From assembly GCA_907163375.1 (NCBI GenBank), contig CAJQUW010011240.1, positions 35,776-99,775 on the forward strand: a stretch of DNA of 64,000 nt, given 5' to 3'. Below, in pieces: positions 38,775-50,944 of the stretch (positions within the stretch are counted from its first letter, which is position 1; each line of letters opens with the position of its first letter). The translations under genes and the position numbers were made by a program. The DNA comes from Prostheceraeus crozeri (taxonomy: Eukaryota; Platyhelminthes; Polycladida; Euryleptidae). Under the pieces are notes generated by a model that saw only the letters and a program-made list of their open reading frames with translations, searched no databases and had not been told where the DNA came from.

Positions 38775-39053
38775 TATATGCTTTGTATCTTCGATGTTTT
38801 GTGATGCCGATGCACATGATTTTCAGGCTATCTCAATTGTTTTTATCACATATGGGTCATTAGAACAGTAACCTTGAAACCTGACAACAAATACGTGAAC
38901 TATCCAGTAAATACTTTGAAGCTCCATATTCAAGTTTGATCATATTATTCGAACTATTATATATTTCTGCATCTAAAATCTACAATTCTATTTTGACGAG
39001 CTTCAATGAAGTTTTTTAGATCGGTCGCTGCCCATCACATTTGTGCTTTTCAT

Positions 39054-39229
39054 GAAGTCGCTGAAGTTAGCACAAACGTTAGTGCCAACTTTTTTCAAAC
39101 ATTTTGCTCAAAGACGAAATCCAGCTCACTTATGTAAAACAATGCGAAAACGGCGTTTGACAACCATAACATGACAAAAAAGTTGATGCTAACGTTGGTG
39201 CTAACGTTGGTGCTAACTTCAGCGACTTT
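39054..39229. repeat. Short palindromic MITE-like repeat
   Basis: A 176-bp unit whose ends are inverted: AAGTCGCTGAAGTTAGCAC at the left and GTGCTAACTTCAGCGACTT at the right. The inner motif CTAACGTTGG is duplicated next to the right end. It could form one long hairpin. No target duplication is clear. Confidence 0.6.
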
Positions 39230-39231
39230 AA

Positions 39232-39425
39232 CCGGTAGGCATTTAAAGGTTATTACCGACATCGCAATTAAACTTCGCCCTCCTGGGTAGACCCTTTAAA
39301 CATAGGGCCCTTGATAAGCATTTACCGACTTCGTAATTAAGCTTTGATCGCCTCCACTTGGTAGATCCCATATCGGTAGGCATTCAAGGGTATTACCGAT
39401 TTCATAGTTAAACTTCGCCCCACTG
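39232..39425. repeat. Three degenerate tandem units of about 70 bp
   Basis: Units share GGTAGGCATT(C/T)AA...TTACCGAC(T/A)TCG.AATTAA.CTTCGCCC. They are diverged from one another. Non-coding, probably a decayed minisatellite or transposon piece. Confidence 0.5.
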
Positions 39426-40860
39426 CATGGTGTGGCCTGTGCCAATGAAAGTTTAACGATCGTGTAAATTCAGTCCTACATTTTATATCCCAATAAATAC
39501 AATTCTCTGTAGAATTTTTTCGTGTAATTGTCATCTACCCTCGTATTTTTTATTATCCCTAGTTCAAAAAGTTGAAACTGAATTGATATTTGGAGTACAC
39601 AATTTTGATGTAGTAGCCTACAGTACTAAGATGATTAATAAGAATTTCATTTCATCTGATAGTCGAGTCGGATGATCAAATCGCTTTAACAAATGCTAAT
39701 CGTTAATTGGAACTTCATTTTTTAAATTGAATCGGATGATCGTTAATTGGAACTCAGAGCTGACGAATCGGATGATCACTAATCGGGACTTCATTTTTCC
39801 GAATCGCGCCCACCTCTGGTTTTCCATTGACATATTCTCTAGGGTTACGTGATAATGTGGCGAATGCATGTGTAGTGTGTACATATCAGGGATGCGGAGT
39901 CCTCATTTTGATGGGACTCCGACTCCGGGTGGCAAGTATCAGCCTTATAGTTCTGATAACCTACATCATGTTTCTTGGTTCTTCATAGGCTTACCTGAGC
40001 CTGATTTTAGTGATCATTGCTATATTAAATCAATCATTTTCCATTACACTAACCTTGCACATCACTTGCCGGTGTGTGCTTTACACGGTTTTTCTCCAGT
40101 CTCTACCAGGCAGGAAAATGATTGTCAGGAATTGAGATCAGCTGATCCTAAATAAAGTATACATCTCACGCTATCCACATTGTTTTCATGTATTCCTGTA
40201 CAATGAAAGTTTTCAAGATTCACAGATGACATACTGTGAATGTCATAGAGATACCTCTATCAGTATTAAAATCTGTACGTAGGCCTATACACATTGAATG
40301 AAAAACACATCACCAGTTGAATGCTACATCACATGAAGAAACATATGGTAAGTTATGCACCATATGCGGTGAATCGGCAAGTGCTGTTTGCTGAGTTGTA
40401 AAATTTTGCATTCACTTGCAAAGCAATTAAGAACATACCTGAAGTTTATTTATTTATTATTTATAAAATGGTGTTTTAGGGATGTAGCCTACGACAGCAT
40501 CATGTCTATATGGGTTTGAATTGCGGCGATTCAAATGTTCCCATTTTTCAACTTGAAATGCATCTCAGCATGATTCTACTTAATTGATCAATTGACATAG
40601 TTGACAGAGTGATCATGTAGACAGTCTATCAACATAAACACTGCAGATTATTAGCATGAAGGAATGGCTTAACTGTAGATTCTCGTGGTTGATAAATACA
40701 TTTATCTGTGATTCGACAAGCACATAGACTACCGTACAATAAGCATTTGAGCATTTGTACAACATGATTTGAGATGTTGCCTTCTTGCCTCACTCTTTGA
40801 GGTAAATTCTATGTTGCAAGTTGGAAAATGACGGCTAGGGCATGGACTCATCTATATAGA
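39426..40860. other. Host DNA left of copy B, no supported gene
   Basis: Contains several dispersed GAATCGGATGATC.nTAAT words (39670-39800) but no gene that I can support. The last six bases, TATAGA (40855-40860), would be the target duplication of copy B; the partner lies outside the window. Confidence 0.4.
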
Positions 40861-42600
40861 AGTAGTAAGGAAGTGACAAACACCAGATAGCGCAAGATGG
40901 CCGCCATCGCTGACTCCCCCCCCCTCTGGAACGGCAGAGTGTCGTGGTCGGCCGCCGTGGTGCTTCGGGTCTGAGTTCCCCCCCCCTGGAACGACAGAGG
41001 ATGTAGTCTGTCGTGGTGTGCCGGCCAGGCGGGTCCACGTTCACAAACTGTTCGCTGACGTCCCCCCCCTCTGGAACGATAGAGTGTCGGTCGTGGTGGA
41101 CTTGGGCGACCGCCAGGATTAGTCTTGAGGCTATAGTGTGTGATGTTTTTGGTGCAATCTGCTGAATGTTGGGTTGTAAAATGGGTTGTTTCGAGTGGAA
41201 GGAGTGGTCGGATGAGAAAACGGAGGTCGGATTCGTATTCAGCGTGAAATTCTGCATCGGTAGGGTGAGTTTCAAGGCAATCGGTGAGAAAAAATTTTCA
41301 ACATTTTTCGAAAAACGACAGAGTTAGAATTTGGGACGTTTTGGTGTGTAGCGTCAAAACGAAGCATCGGATGAGAAAACGGAGGTCAGATTCGGATTCA
41401 GCGTGAAATTCTGCATCGCTATGGTGAGTTTCAAGTCAATCGGAGAGAAAAAATTTTCGGCTGACGTCCTCCCCCTCTGGACAGCTTGCTTCGATTTTGG
41501 CTTCCAGTGGACGGATTTTGTCGTGCGATAGCTCGTTTGAAAGCTAAGAGTGAGACAAATTCAGTGAAAGAATCGGATTGTTCCTATCTGTCTTCGTTCA
41601 AAAGTTAGAGCGGTTACAAGATTTTAGGTCGGAGCTCGCTTACCTGAAAAAATCCTAAGTGTCAGAGTGACTTTGTATGGGTAAAATTTTGAAAATTTTC
41701 CAAAGTGTGGAATTTCGACCTGGGACCGTCACCAAAACATTTTTCATCAAATTTCACTGACCTCCCCCCCCCCCTCTGGACAGCTTGCTTCGATTTTGGC
41801 TTCCAGTGGACGGATTTTGTCGTGCGATAGCTCGTTTGAAAGCTAAGAGTGAGACAAATTCAGTGAAAGAATCGGCTTGTTCCTATCTGTCTTCGTTCAA
41901 AAGTTAGAGCGGTTACAAGATTTTAGGTCGGAGCTCGCTTACCTGAAAAAATCTTAAGTGTCAGAGTGACTTTGTATGGGTAAAATTTTGAAAATTTTCC
42001 AAAGTGTGGAATTTCGACCTGGGACCGTCACCAAAACATTTTTCATCAAATTTTGAAATTTCACTGACGTCCCCCCCCCCCTCTGGACAGCTTGCTTCGA
42101 TTTTGGCTTCCAGTGGACGGATTTTGTCGTGCAATAGCTCGTTTGAAAGCTAAGAGTGAGACAAATTCAGTGAAAGAATCGGCTTGTTCCTATCTGTCTT
42201 CGTTTAGATGTGAGACGCCATTTAAGATTTTGGAACATTGGCGAAAAACGACAGAGTTAGAATTTGGGACGTTTTGGGCTGTAGCTTCAAAACGAAGCAT
42301 CGGATGGGAAAACGGAGGCCAGATTTGGAATCAGCGTCAAATTCTTTATCTGTATGGTGAGTTTCATGTCAATCGGAGAGTTTCAAGTCAATCGGAGAGA
42401 AAAATTTTCAACATTTTTCGAAAAAACGACAGAGTTAGAATTTTTGCGATGGCTGCCTACTGTAGAGCCAAAACGAAGCATCGGATGGGAAAACGGAGGC
42501 CAGATTCGGATTCAGCGTCAAATTCTACATGGAAATGGTGTATTTCCAGCTCAATCGGAGCACTAGAACCGGCGATAGACGGGTTTTTTAGTGTTTGGAT
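40861..42600 (+). repeat. Left terminal inverted repeat of copy B
   Basis: The outer 450 bp match the ends of copy A. Modules of about 295 bp follow, each starting at a C8-C12 tract plus TCTGGACAGCTTGC (near 41470, 41765 and 42070), then a divergent inner part with repeated GAAAAACGACAGAGTTAGAA words. One more module is present than in the left arm of A. Confidence 0.8.
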
Positions 42601-42631
42601 GATGGGTGTTACGTCATCAGCTGATCGCCAC

Positions 42632-43391
42632 ACACTATATAAGCTGGGAACTGACAGTGAGATGTCATTAAGACGAGAGCGATTGTCAACGGTAAGTCGT
42701 CTCTCTGAGCTCCGATGATAGCTTCGGACATTCCAAATCCCGAGTTTCTGTAAGAAACCGACTTAGAAAATTTCATTGCTGATATCAGCTAAGGCGTCAG
42801 ACTTAGAGGTTAGCCAGGAGATGGCCTTCGTCTCCAGGCCATAAAAGACTCCAAAACTTTAAAGGCTTGTAACTTTGCTTCTACAAGTCCGTTTGACTTG
42901 ATTCAAAAAAGGTTCGGTCGCTATTGACCTGGCCTAAGTGACAGACTACTTATAAAATTTCATAAGTAGTGCTAAAAAGTTGAAAAATTTAAATTCACTA
43001 GTTTTGGAGGTTTTCTGGGGTTTTCAAGTATGCTGAGTTCAAATCTACTATCAGATTTCAAATTTAACTAAGTCTAAGGCAGCTTTGAGGGGTTAGATCC
43101 CAGCTACTGTTCACTACCTTTGACTCGGCGTTACTGTTACCACTTCGGGGCAGTGACAATGATGTCTTAAGCTGTAAATAGCGGGTATCGGGGAAGATCT
43201 CTCACTTCCCTAGTGATCAGTACAAGGCCTTCGGGCTGTCGACGGGATCTAGTGCCACTCACTACACTCAAATCTATCATCTCACTAAGTGTAAAATCAT
43301 TCTTTTCCGTTTTTATAAACTAGGAATCAATCGTTTGCTATCAAACGTTTACGGAATTATAATCATTGTTTCCCCCTTTTCACTTCAGAAA
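42632..43391 (+). promoter_or_regulatory. Promoter and conserved hairpin-rich leader intron, copy B
   Basis: TATA box CTATATAAG (about 42636-42644), a non-coding exon ending at donor GTAAGT (near 42691), and acceptor CACTTCAG (43388) four bases before the ATG. The segment 43020-43270 is conserved with copy A, including the AATCT(A/G)CTATCAG hairpin and the GGCCTTCGGGCT stem. Confidence 0.65.
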
Positions 43392-44726
43392 ATGGTTAAC
43401 TACAATAATGCCAAGACGGCTTTCAAGCTCTGCGTTTGTGCAAAGATTTTTCGTAGTGACGCCTTCAAGAAACACTCTTGTGTAAATAAGCGAATGGTAG
43501 GGGGCATTCGATACTTTTGCAGCAGCCATAATGCATCTCGCCTTGTCGAGACGTTACCGGAGTGGCATGCGAAGCATAGCAGCTGCAGTCAACCAGAGCT
43601 GACTGAGGAGGCGAAGCAAAGTCTCTTCAGCTCAGAGTTGAAAGCTCTGGAGACTCAGTGCGCTGTCGAGGCTATCGCGTCACCAAAGCCTCCCTCATCT
43701 AGTGCACCAGCAAAGGCTCTCTCACCCACCCCGATTCTGGAGACTCAGTGTGCTGTCGAGTCTATCGCGTCAGCAGAGGTTCCTTCATCTAGCGTGCCAG
43801 CAAAGGCTCTCTCACCCACCCCGATTGAGTCTTCTCCGAAGTCGAGTAAATCCTCCTCCTCCTCTAGCGATGAGTCGGCTACTAGTAGCAGCGACAGTGA
43901 GGAAGAGGAGGAGGAGGAAAAAGGCTCGACGAAGGCTGACCTAGTCGAGAGTGTCTACCTCGATAGCGAGGTAGAGGCGGTGAGGGAAGTTGACCTCGAT
44001 AGCGAGGTGCAGCCGGCTAAGTTATCGAGCAGTGGTGGGATTGCGGCTCAATGTCGCAACTTCATTATGCGCCCACCACTGGTCGATAACTATGACAAGT
44101 TGAAGAATGAGTTGGAGGTGTGGAAGAGGGACTGTTTCTTCTATAAAGCGAGTTCCGAGAACCTCTCGCGAGTCACTCAGGAGCTCAAGAAGACTCAAGC
44201 TAGTCTTTTTGAGAAAGAAGGAGAGCTCGATCGCGAGAGGTTCTCGCACCTCGCTAGTAAGGCTAAAGAAGAACAGCTCCTGATCGAGAGAGAGAGTCAA
44301 GAGAAGGAGTTGAGAAAGATGAGGGAGGAGATGGAAGGGCTGCGAAAGCAGTTGGGGAAGGTGGTGGCGACTAATCAGGAGCTGCACCAACAAGTGATGA
44401 GTAGCAGTACTCGACGATCAAGTCGCCTCCACATTCCCCTGGATAAGAAAGGACGTGTGCCCGCAAGACCGCTCCTCTGTGAACGTGGCAGAGACGAAAT
44501 GTGTTACAGCAGGGCTAAAAAAGGTATCGAATGCCTTCATTTTACATTCGATCATAAGGAGGCAATCACAGGATTCCTGTTCGAACCACGTCCGGAGAAG
44601 ATCTGTAAGTTAAAACAAGTAACTTAGAGTTCAAGATGATAACTAACAACTTCTTTCTTTACAGATATCAAAGAGAAGCGCCCACCTGCTTCCGTCAACG
44701 AGCCGGAGGCGAAGCGGCAAGCTTGA
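43392..44726 (+). CDS. Zinc-binding N-terminus and coiled-coil protein, copy B allele (two coding exons)
   Basis: Coding exons 43392-44604 and 44665-44726, joined across GTAAGT/TTTACAG within a codon; the second exon adds about 20 basic residues. The N-terminal motif FKLCVCAKIFRSDAFKKH parallels that of the A allele. The middle has two copies of an LETQCAVE(A/S)IAS...LSPTPI repeat and a poly-Ser/Glu tract. About 120 residues of coiled coil and a C-terminal LHIPLDKKG...GIECLHFTFDHKE domain follow. Same architecture as the A allele (31727-32905) but very low identity, so this is a hypervariable locus. Confidence 0.7.
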
Positions 44727-44747
44727 GTTCCATATTTTTTCAATCAT

Positions 44748-44885
44748 CCCGAGAATGAACCATCGGCTCTCTTAAGGGCCACCATGGGGCAAGACATGAT
44801 AGAACCTCCTCGCGGTTTGCCCTGGGCAGTCTTCGGACTGGCGAATACTATCATTAAGTTGAATCTGCTATCAGTCAACTTGAAC
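44748..44885 (+). repeat. 138-bp post-stop element, copy B-1
   Basis: Starts 21 nt after the stop of the coiled-coil gene, sense orientation. It contains the C(UUCG)G hairpin (near 44826-44841), the ATGATAG/CTATCAT pair and the AAGTTGA/TCAACTT hairpin. Confidence 0.8.
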
Positions 44886-44892
44886 ATTATGC

Positions 44893-44961
44893 AGTCGATT
44901 GCTATCCCTGAAGCATTCTGATTCGCTGTTGAGCAATTCATTGTTGAAAACCCTATATAAG
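44893..44961 (+). promoter_or_regulatory. Upstream 20-mer and TATA box of the 84-aa gene, copy B
   Basis: GCAGTCGATTGCTATCCCTG (from 44893) and TATATAAG (44954-44961) precede the ATG at 45002 with the same spacing as in copy A. Confidence 0.65.
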
Positions 44962-45001
44962 CCAGAAGATTGTAGCGCTTCTCATTCAATTTGAAGTCAC
45001 G

Positions 45002-45256
45002 ATGGAAGCGACATCTACCGACAACATTCCCGTCTTCACCGATGAAGACAACGCCATTCCCGAGTTCGTCATCCTCGACGAGTGGGATGAGGAGGATGAG
45101 AAGAAGGGGAAGATCAAGAGGATCGTTTGGACGGATGAGGTGTGGACTCCAAATACCACCCGCATCCGAAAGGTGCCAGATGCACCAGCACGGCTTAGGC
45201 GGTATAGGGTATACGAGAACCTAACCGTCATACCTATTGACTATTCAAGCCAATAG
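45002..45256 (+). CDS. Small acidic protein (84 aa), copy B
   Basis: Counterpart of 30643-30897 with eight substitutions and no indels. It is acidic in the centre with a basic C-terminal third. It lies between two direct copies of the 138-bp element; the 88-aa gene found next to it in A is missing here. Confidence 0.7.
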   Translation: MEATSTDNIPVFTDEDNAIPEFVILDEWDEEDEKKGKIKRIVWTDEVWTPNTTRIRKVPDAPARLRRYRVYENLTVIPIDYSSQ

Positions 45257-45637
45257 TCATCTTGTTACTCCCGAGAACGAACCATCGGCTCTCTTAAGGG
45301 CCACCATGGGGCAAGACATGATAGAACCTCCTCGCGGTTTGCCCTGGGCAGTCTTCGGACTGGCGAATACTATCATTAAGTTGAATCTGCTATCAGTCAA
45401 CTTGAACGTTGCAAATGAAGTTCGGTGTAATACTTCCTTTCGACGGGCGTTCCTGTAAAGGGCGGCGGTGAAACCCGTAGCTATGTATACCGCAAGGGAC
45501 ATTCGGCAATGGTCAATCTTGTTAAACCTCTCTGCGTCATGTTTGCAAGTGATTGCCTCTGTCTCAACGTAGTATGCATTCGCGTCAGGGCGACATTTAG
45601 CCAACTGTCGAAGGTTGCCTAAAACTTTCCATTGCAT
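45257..45637 (-). CDS. Possible 126-aa ORF, doubtful (copy B counterpart of 30252-30671)
   Basis: The frame is open in both copies, but its C-terminal part is antisense to the 138-bp element and it has no known domain. High nucleotide identity in the region means that conservation of the frame is weak evidence. Confidence 0.25.
   Translation of the reverse strand: MQWKVLGNLRQLAKCRPDANAYYVETEAITCKHDAERFNKIDHCRMSLAVYIATGFTAALYRNARRKEVLHRTSFATFKLTDSRFNLMIVFASPKTAQGKPRGGSIMSCPMVALKRADGSFSGVTR
45270..45407 (+). repeat. 138-bp post-stop element, copy B-2
   Basis: Begins 14 nt after the stop of the 84-aa gene, sense orientation. Apart from a few substitutions it is identical to the other copies. 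Confidence 0.8.
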
Positions 45638-45750
45638 ACGTTATGAGAACCATGAGTTCTACCTGTCTCTATCAATGAGACGAATTGATGAATGGAATGA
45701 AATGGGAGGACACTCACGCGCCACACGCAACATAACACACTTCTCTCTTC

Positions 45751-45957
45751 CGTAGTCTAACAAGCTCTTTACACATGGATCGCAGTCGATTGCTATCCCA
45801 GAATCATGTAAGCTATCTTAATTTTATTTAACACTATTTCATCTATCATCATCATCATCGTCCATATGAAATGTTATAAGATTTGCAAGTTAGACTAAGC
45901 GTGCTACTATTTCCAAATGAAAAAGTATACATGGTTAAATTATTCACTAAAGCCCCA
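45751..45957. repeat. Single unit of the 205-bp repeat
   Basis: Homologous to one unit of the five-unit array in copy A (29111-30138), inverted. It includes the GCAGTCGATTGCTATCCC motif and a local (CAT)n expansion near 45847. Confidence 0.75.
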
Positions 45958-46005
45958 TTCAAGTAAGTCAGTATGAAAGCAAAGATAATACGAAATAAAC
46001 ATTTA

Positions 46006-46443
46006 TTATGGCATGTATTTCAAAAGGTCTTCATCGTCAATATCGTCCCAGAGTCTGACTTCACATAGATCACAAAAACAGTTGAGCTGCTTTAAACGTT
46101 CTTCTGCAGCGTCCCTCACTTTCTCAATGTACGCCCACTCCGCCACGGTTCGCGGTTGGGAGTTAGGGGTGTACCACTCCCATATTTGATGCAAGTGCGA
46201 CTTGCTGGTCATCTCCATCACCCCTTCGGCATCATATTGTAAATATTTCCACCGTATGCCTGTTAGGTCGGGCAACTCCTCTTCATCATCCTCCGGTAAT
46301 GATAACTTTCGTATATTGTCCAGATTGTATGTCTTCTCCACCTTCGCCTTTCTTGGTGCATTTGGTGTAACGAGCACCTTTGCTGATGTGCATGGAGAGG
46401 AGAACTCCAATGCGGTATTTGGTGTTGTTGGAGGACTTGTCAT
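46006..46443 (-). CDS. Small early-type protein (145 aa), copy B
   Basis: Counterpart of 28668-29063. The C-terminal 80 residues (DLTGIRWKYLQYD onward, CFCDLC, LWDDIDDEDLLKYMP) are well conserved. The N-terminal part is longer and differs. It is divergent from PolB. Confidence 0.65.
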   Translation of the reverse strand: MTSPPTTPNTALEFSSPCTSAKVLVTPNAPRKAKVEKTYNLDNIRKLSLPEDDEEELPDLTGIRWKYLQYDAEGVMEMTSKSHLHQIWEWYTPNSQPRTVAEWAYIEKVRDAAEERLKQLNCFCDLCEVRLWDDIDDEDLLKYMP

Positions 46444-46668
46444 GTTGTCTTTGAAATGCTGACTTTGAATAATGATAACTTTAACATTTTTCTAATTCTT
46501 AAGTATACACAAGCAGCCAATCAGAATGAACATCCAATGAATGAAGAGAATGAAAGTATATAAGCAAAGTGACATTCATGTCATTTCATTTAATCTGTGA
46601 ATCATACAAGTGACGAACGCACGATCTCTCTCTTTGACTATTATTCTGTCTGATCATATTTCATTAAA
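46444..46668. promoter_or_regulatory. Divergent promoter between PolB and the 145-aa gene, copy B
   Basis: AGTATATAAGC (near 46555-46565) is the PolB TATA box. The leader GAATCATACAAGTGACGAAC...CTCTCTCTTTGACTATT matches the leader of the 234-aa gene (12330-12380) rather than the PolB leader of copy A. Confidence 0.65.
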
Positions 46669-49600
46669 ATGGTAAGTTAAAGATTTCCTCTCTCATCTCC
46701 CTCAAACGTGTGACTAATAGCATCTTCCTCAATTTCAGGCATCAACTTCATCACCAACGCCCTCTCTTCTCGAGGAAAGTTTAGAGTTATTGAGTCAAGG
46801 TAGGTTGTAACACTACACTGAGGCTTGAACAGAGATGATAGAATGATTTCTCTTTCAGGTGATGCGAGTTCCAGCTCAGAACTGTCGCGACATGGCAACG
46901 AGTGGGAATGTGCTGACTGTGGGCACATCTTCACGAGGAAATGGGATCTCACCCGACACATCAAGCGAGGTGTTTGTCGACCTAAGCCGGCATCAATCTC
47001 CGAAGGTGGGGATGATTCTGTTAACGTCGTCTCCTTTTCTTGCGACTTGTGCGCTCAGTCTTTCGAGACACGTTTTGAACTATCTTCGCACAGACTTCAA
47101 CATACACACACGAACGATACCTACACCAACGGTACCTCCTCTATCCGACTCACTGAAGTGTCCATAAATAATTTAGTGAGGAACTACCAGATGGACTCCT
47201 CAGAAACCATTGCTAACTTTGAGGAATGGTTTCATCAAAATTCATCATTGATAGAAGCGCTCTTCAACAATTTAGACAATTTTAGGATGAAGGCGCTCAT
47301 CTATCTTAAAATAAAATATGTAAAAATCGACCACCATACTGGACAAATAATAGAGAGGTTAGAGTTTCACATACCCTCCTCTCCTGCAACCGAGGTTGTA
47401 GACTATGAGTCTTGGATAAATTTTCACATCCAAGGATTAAAATTAAATATTGATAAATTTAACGAGCGCGATAGCGGTCTCATTTTTGACGGCATTGAGT
47501 CCGCCTTATTTAAAATCAGTTTATTAGGAAATCATAGTGGTCGAGGCTCCTTTAAACTTCCAAAAAATTTAAAAAACAAAACAGCAGTCATCAATGTCGA
47601 TTGCGAATCGCAATGTTTTAAATATGCTGTCCTCTCCATTCTCCACTATAATGACATCAATGCGAATCGAAATCGCACATATAGCTATAGGCAGTGGGAG
47701 AATGAATTAAACTTCGATGACTGTAATAGTGACGATATGAAAATTAAAGATATAGAAAAATTTGAAAAATTGAACAACATTAAAATAGTTCTCCATGTTT
47801 GGGAAAAAGGATTGAAGGGTGTGCGCTACAACTCGCGTTCGAGTTGTTATGAACGTACAGTAAACCTGTTATTAGTAAAACAGGATGATAGTGAGGAATG
47901 GCACTACTGCGGTATTCCCAAAATCTCTCGCTTATACCACCACTTAGAAAACTCTAGTAGAGAGTTATATTACTGCGACAGATGTATTCGCCACTTTAGG
48001 AGGAAAACTAAATTTGAAACTCATTATGAGTGGTGTAAGCGAGGTAAACTGCAAATGGAACGCATGCCCAAAGATAAGGAGTTTTCATATAGAGAGAATG
48101 GCGATGAACTAAGTCCTCTTCGTGTCATCTATGCTGACATCGAATGCTATATCGATGATAACATCCATCGACCAGCAGCCATTTCCTGCTATGAAGTATG
48201 GCATGATCACTTTAGGAGTAGGCAAAATAAAATGCGCGTCTGGCAAGGTGAGGATTGTATTTACCAATTCCTACAATTCCTCGAACAGGCTGTAAAATTT
48301 CAACAAAAGTATGATGGTGAACTCTATCGCAGATCATTGCATATGACAGCAGATGATCAAGCAAAATTTGATAGTTGCAACGTTTGCCCCAAATGTAGGA
48401 AAACATTTGACGATGATAAGATTAAGAAAGTGCGCGACCATGATCACATCACTGGTAAATTTAGAAACGCACTCTGTTCAAAATGTAATTTTTCGCTGAG
48501 GATGAAGCGGCGTACATTACCCGTCATTTTCCATAATTTCAAGGGCTACGACAGCCATATGATAATAAAAGGAGGTTTAGGTCAAATGAAAGAGTGGAAG
48601 CTTGATGTAATAGCGCAAACGAGAGAGAAGTTTATGGCCATGACAGCAAAAGTGCCTGTCGATAAAACTAAAGAAAATAAGACGGTCTATTTTGATATAA
48701 AATTTTTAGATTCCTACCAATTTATGACTGCATCACTGGCCTCTCTCGTGCAAAATCTAAAGTCTCTTCCACTAACACAAAATCTTAAGAAACAATATCC
48801 AAATCTAACCGATGAAGTCATCACACGGAAAGGAGTCTTTCCATATGCATATTTTGATGCGATTAGTAAACTCGGCGAGACTTCTCTTCCGCCCATAGAT
48901 AAATTTAAAAATGATTTGACCGGCGCAGAATGTAAGACCGAAGATTATGATCATGCACAAGATGCATGGATAAAATTTGACTGCCATACATTTGGTGAAT
49001 ATATGATTGCCTACCTTAAGTTAGATGTATTTTTGCTGGCTGATGTATTTCAGGAGTTTCGACGAGTGGCATTAGAAGAAGATAAGTTAGATCCCGTCCA
49101 CTTTGTCAGTCTGCCAGCCATGTCATTTAAGTCTGCTTTTAAAATGACTGGTGAGACCATTCATCTCTTACAAGATCCAGAGATGTATAATTTATTTGAG
49201 CGAGGAATTCGCGGTGGTCTCACATTTGTAAATAAACATAGGTTAAAATCAAAAATAGTAGGCAATGACCAGACTCATCTGAAGTATTATGACCAAAATA
49301 ATTTGTATGGTAGTTCATTATCCAAACCGCTACCTCACTCTGAGTTTAGCTGGTTAGATGATAGTGAAATTCAACATTTCTCCAACCCTTCCAACATACT
49401 AGCAATTCCAGATGAAGGTGATTGGGGATATTATTTTGAGATAGATCTAATCTATCCAAATAATATTAAACATAAAACCGTGGATTTTCCACTCGCACCC
49501 GAATCAGGTGAAGTGACCAAAGATATGTTTTCCGACTTTATGAAACAATTTCATAAAGATTTAGAATCATGCGGTCAACCCGACTATAAGCCTTGCCGCA

Positions 49601-50640
49601 AACTTTTACTCACCCAGTATGATAAAGAAAACTATCTAGTCCACTTTAGCATCTTAAAATTTTATTTAGAAATGGGTATGATTTTAAAAAGAGTTCACCG
49701 CATTATTAAATTTAGACAGAAAGCCTTCCTCAAACCATATATTGATAGCAACAGCCAGAAACGTGCACTAGCCCAAAATAATTTTGAAAAAGATTTTTAT
49801 AAATATAAGAACAACAGTCTATTTGGTAAGACGATGGAGGATGTTAGAAAGCGCGTAAACTACAAACTAGTTAATGATGATCAAAAGTATCACAAATTGG
49901 TCTCATCACCTCTATTCATCGATAGAGACATTATCGATGAGGACCTTATAGGTGTTAAAATGATAAAATCTGAAGTTGAGTTGTGCAAACCCATCTATAT
50001 TGGTCAAGCTGTACTAGATTACTCTAAGCTTGAAATGTACCAACTCTTTTATAAAATACTAAAACCATGTCCTCTCGTAAAAGAGGTTCGTTTGTTGGGT
50101 GGTGATACAGATAGTTTCTTCTTAGGTATTACCACTCAAAAAGATTTAAATTTCAATGAAGTAGGAAAATCTTTAGAAAGATATTTTGATACATCAAATT
50201 ATCCTACTGATCACCCACTCTACTCCATCAAAAATAAGGCAAAACTTGGCTGCTTTAAGGATGAGACAGCAGGGAAGGAGATAGCTGAAATGATTCTCCT
50301 CCGTCCAAAAATGTACAGTATGAAATTAAAGGATAGCGACGATAGCATTAAGCGCGCTAAAGGCATATCAAAATCCATTGTGTAAAATATGAAACATAAG
50401 AATTTCAGGAAAGCCTATAGAAATAAAAATATAACGTTTGTCAATATGACAATCTTAAAATCTAAGTCGCATGAGATCAAAACTCATACTTTTAGGAAAC
50501 GGGCGCTTTCAGCATGGGAGGATAAGAGGTGCTGGCTAGAACACAACATATCTCTTCCACATGGACATCCTGACACAAACATACCACCACCCAAAAGAAT
50601 TAAACTCACACTACCACATTCAGGAGACGTCTTAGCATAA
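46669..50640 (+). pseudogene. PolB, copy B: three exons, premature stop near the C-terminus
   Basis: Exons 46669-46671 (ATG), 46739-46799 and 46859 onward, with the same junctions as in A. All exonuclease and polymerase motifs are present (YADIECY, NFKGYDSH, YYDQNNLYG, NNSLFGKTMED, GGDTDSFF). A TAA at 50383-50385 interrupts the frame; the same frame continues from 50386 to 50640 and clearly encodes the missing 84 residues. It may be truncated but partly active, or decaying. Its divergence from A PolB (roughly 15-20% of residues) far exceeds that of the capsid genes. Confidence 0.8.
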
Positions 50641-50944
50641 TCATCCTTAACTTAGTATTTTGATGTTGATTTCTGTAGATAAACATTGTTGTTTTATGTA
50701 TCGCATGAGATTGTTTTTTCCTTGTGAATATGTGTCCACATCTGTACATTCCCCATGTGATGACTTTTCCACTGAAAGACATTTTTCCTATCCCTGTATA
50801 TTTCCACCCTTCACGAAGTAAAAAGACTTTTTGTATATAGCAATGTTTATTGAAGTGCGCTCATGTATATATTTCAGTGGATGTTGTATAAAGTCTATTG
50901 CTTCACATTCATGTACATATTTCAATAAATGTTGTATAAAGACT
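50641..50944. other. PolB/minor-capsid intergenic region, copy B
   Basis: AT-rich 3'-3' intergenic region with two imperfect copies of a TTCATGTA(T/C)ATATTTCA(G/A)TGGATGTTGTA-type unit (about 50860-50940) containing reverse poly-A signals. It is unrelated to the A sequence at 24240-24415; similarity ends at the minor-capsid stop codon. Confidence 0.5.

Noticed and set aside
42092..42718. 208-residue open frame in the left arm of copy B and similar frames in other arms
   Set aside because: It consists of translated terminal-repeat modules; the same peptides recur wherever a module is in frame, and there is no domain.
43680..43830. Internal duplication in the copy B coiled-coil gene as a mobile insert
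   Set aside because: It is an in-frame repeat of an LETQCAVE...SPTPI unit within the protein, not a separate element.
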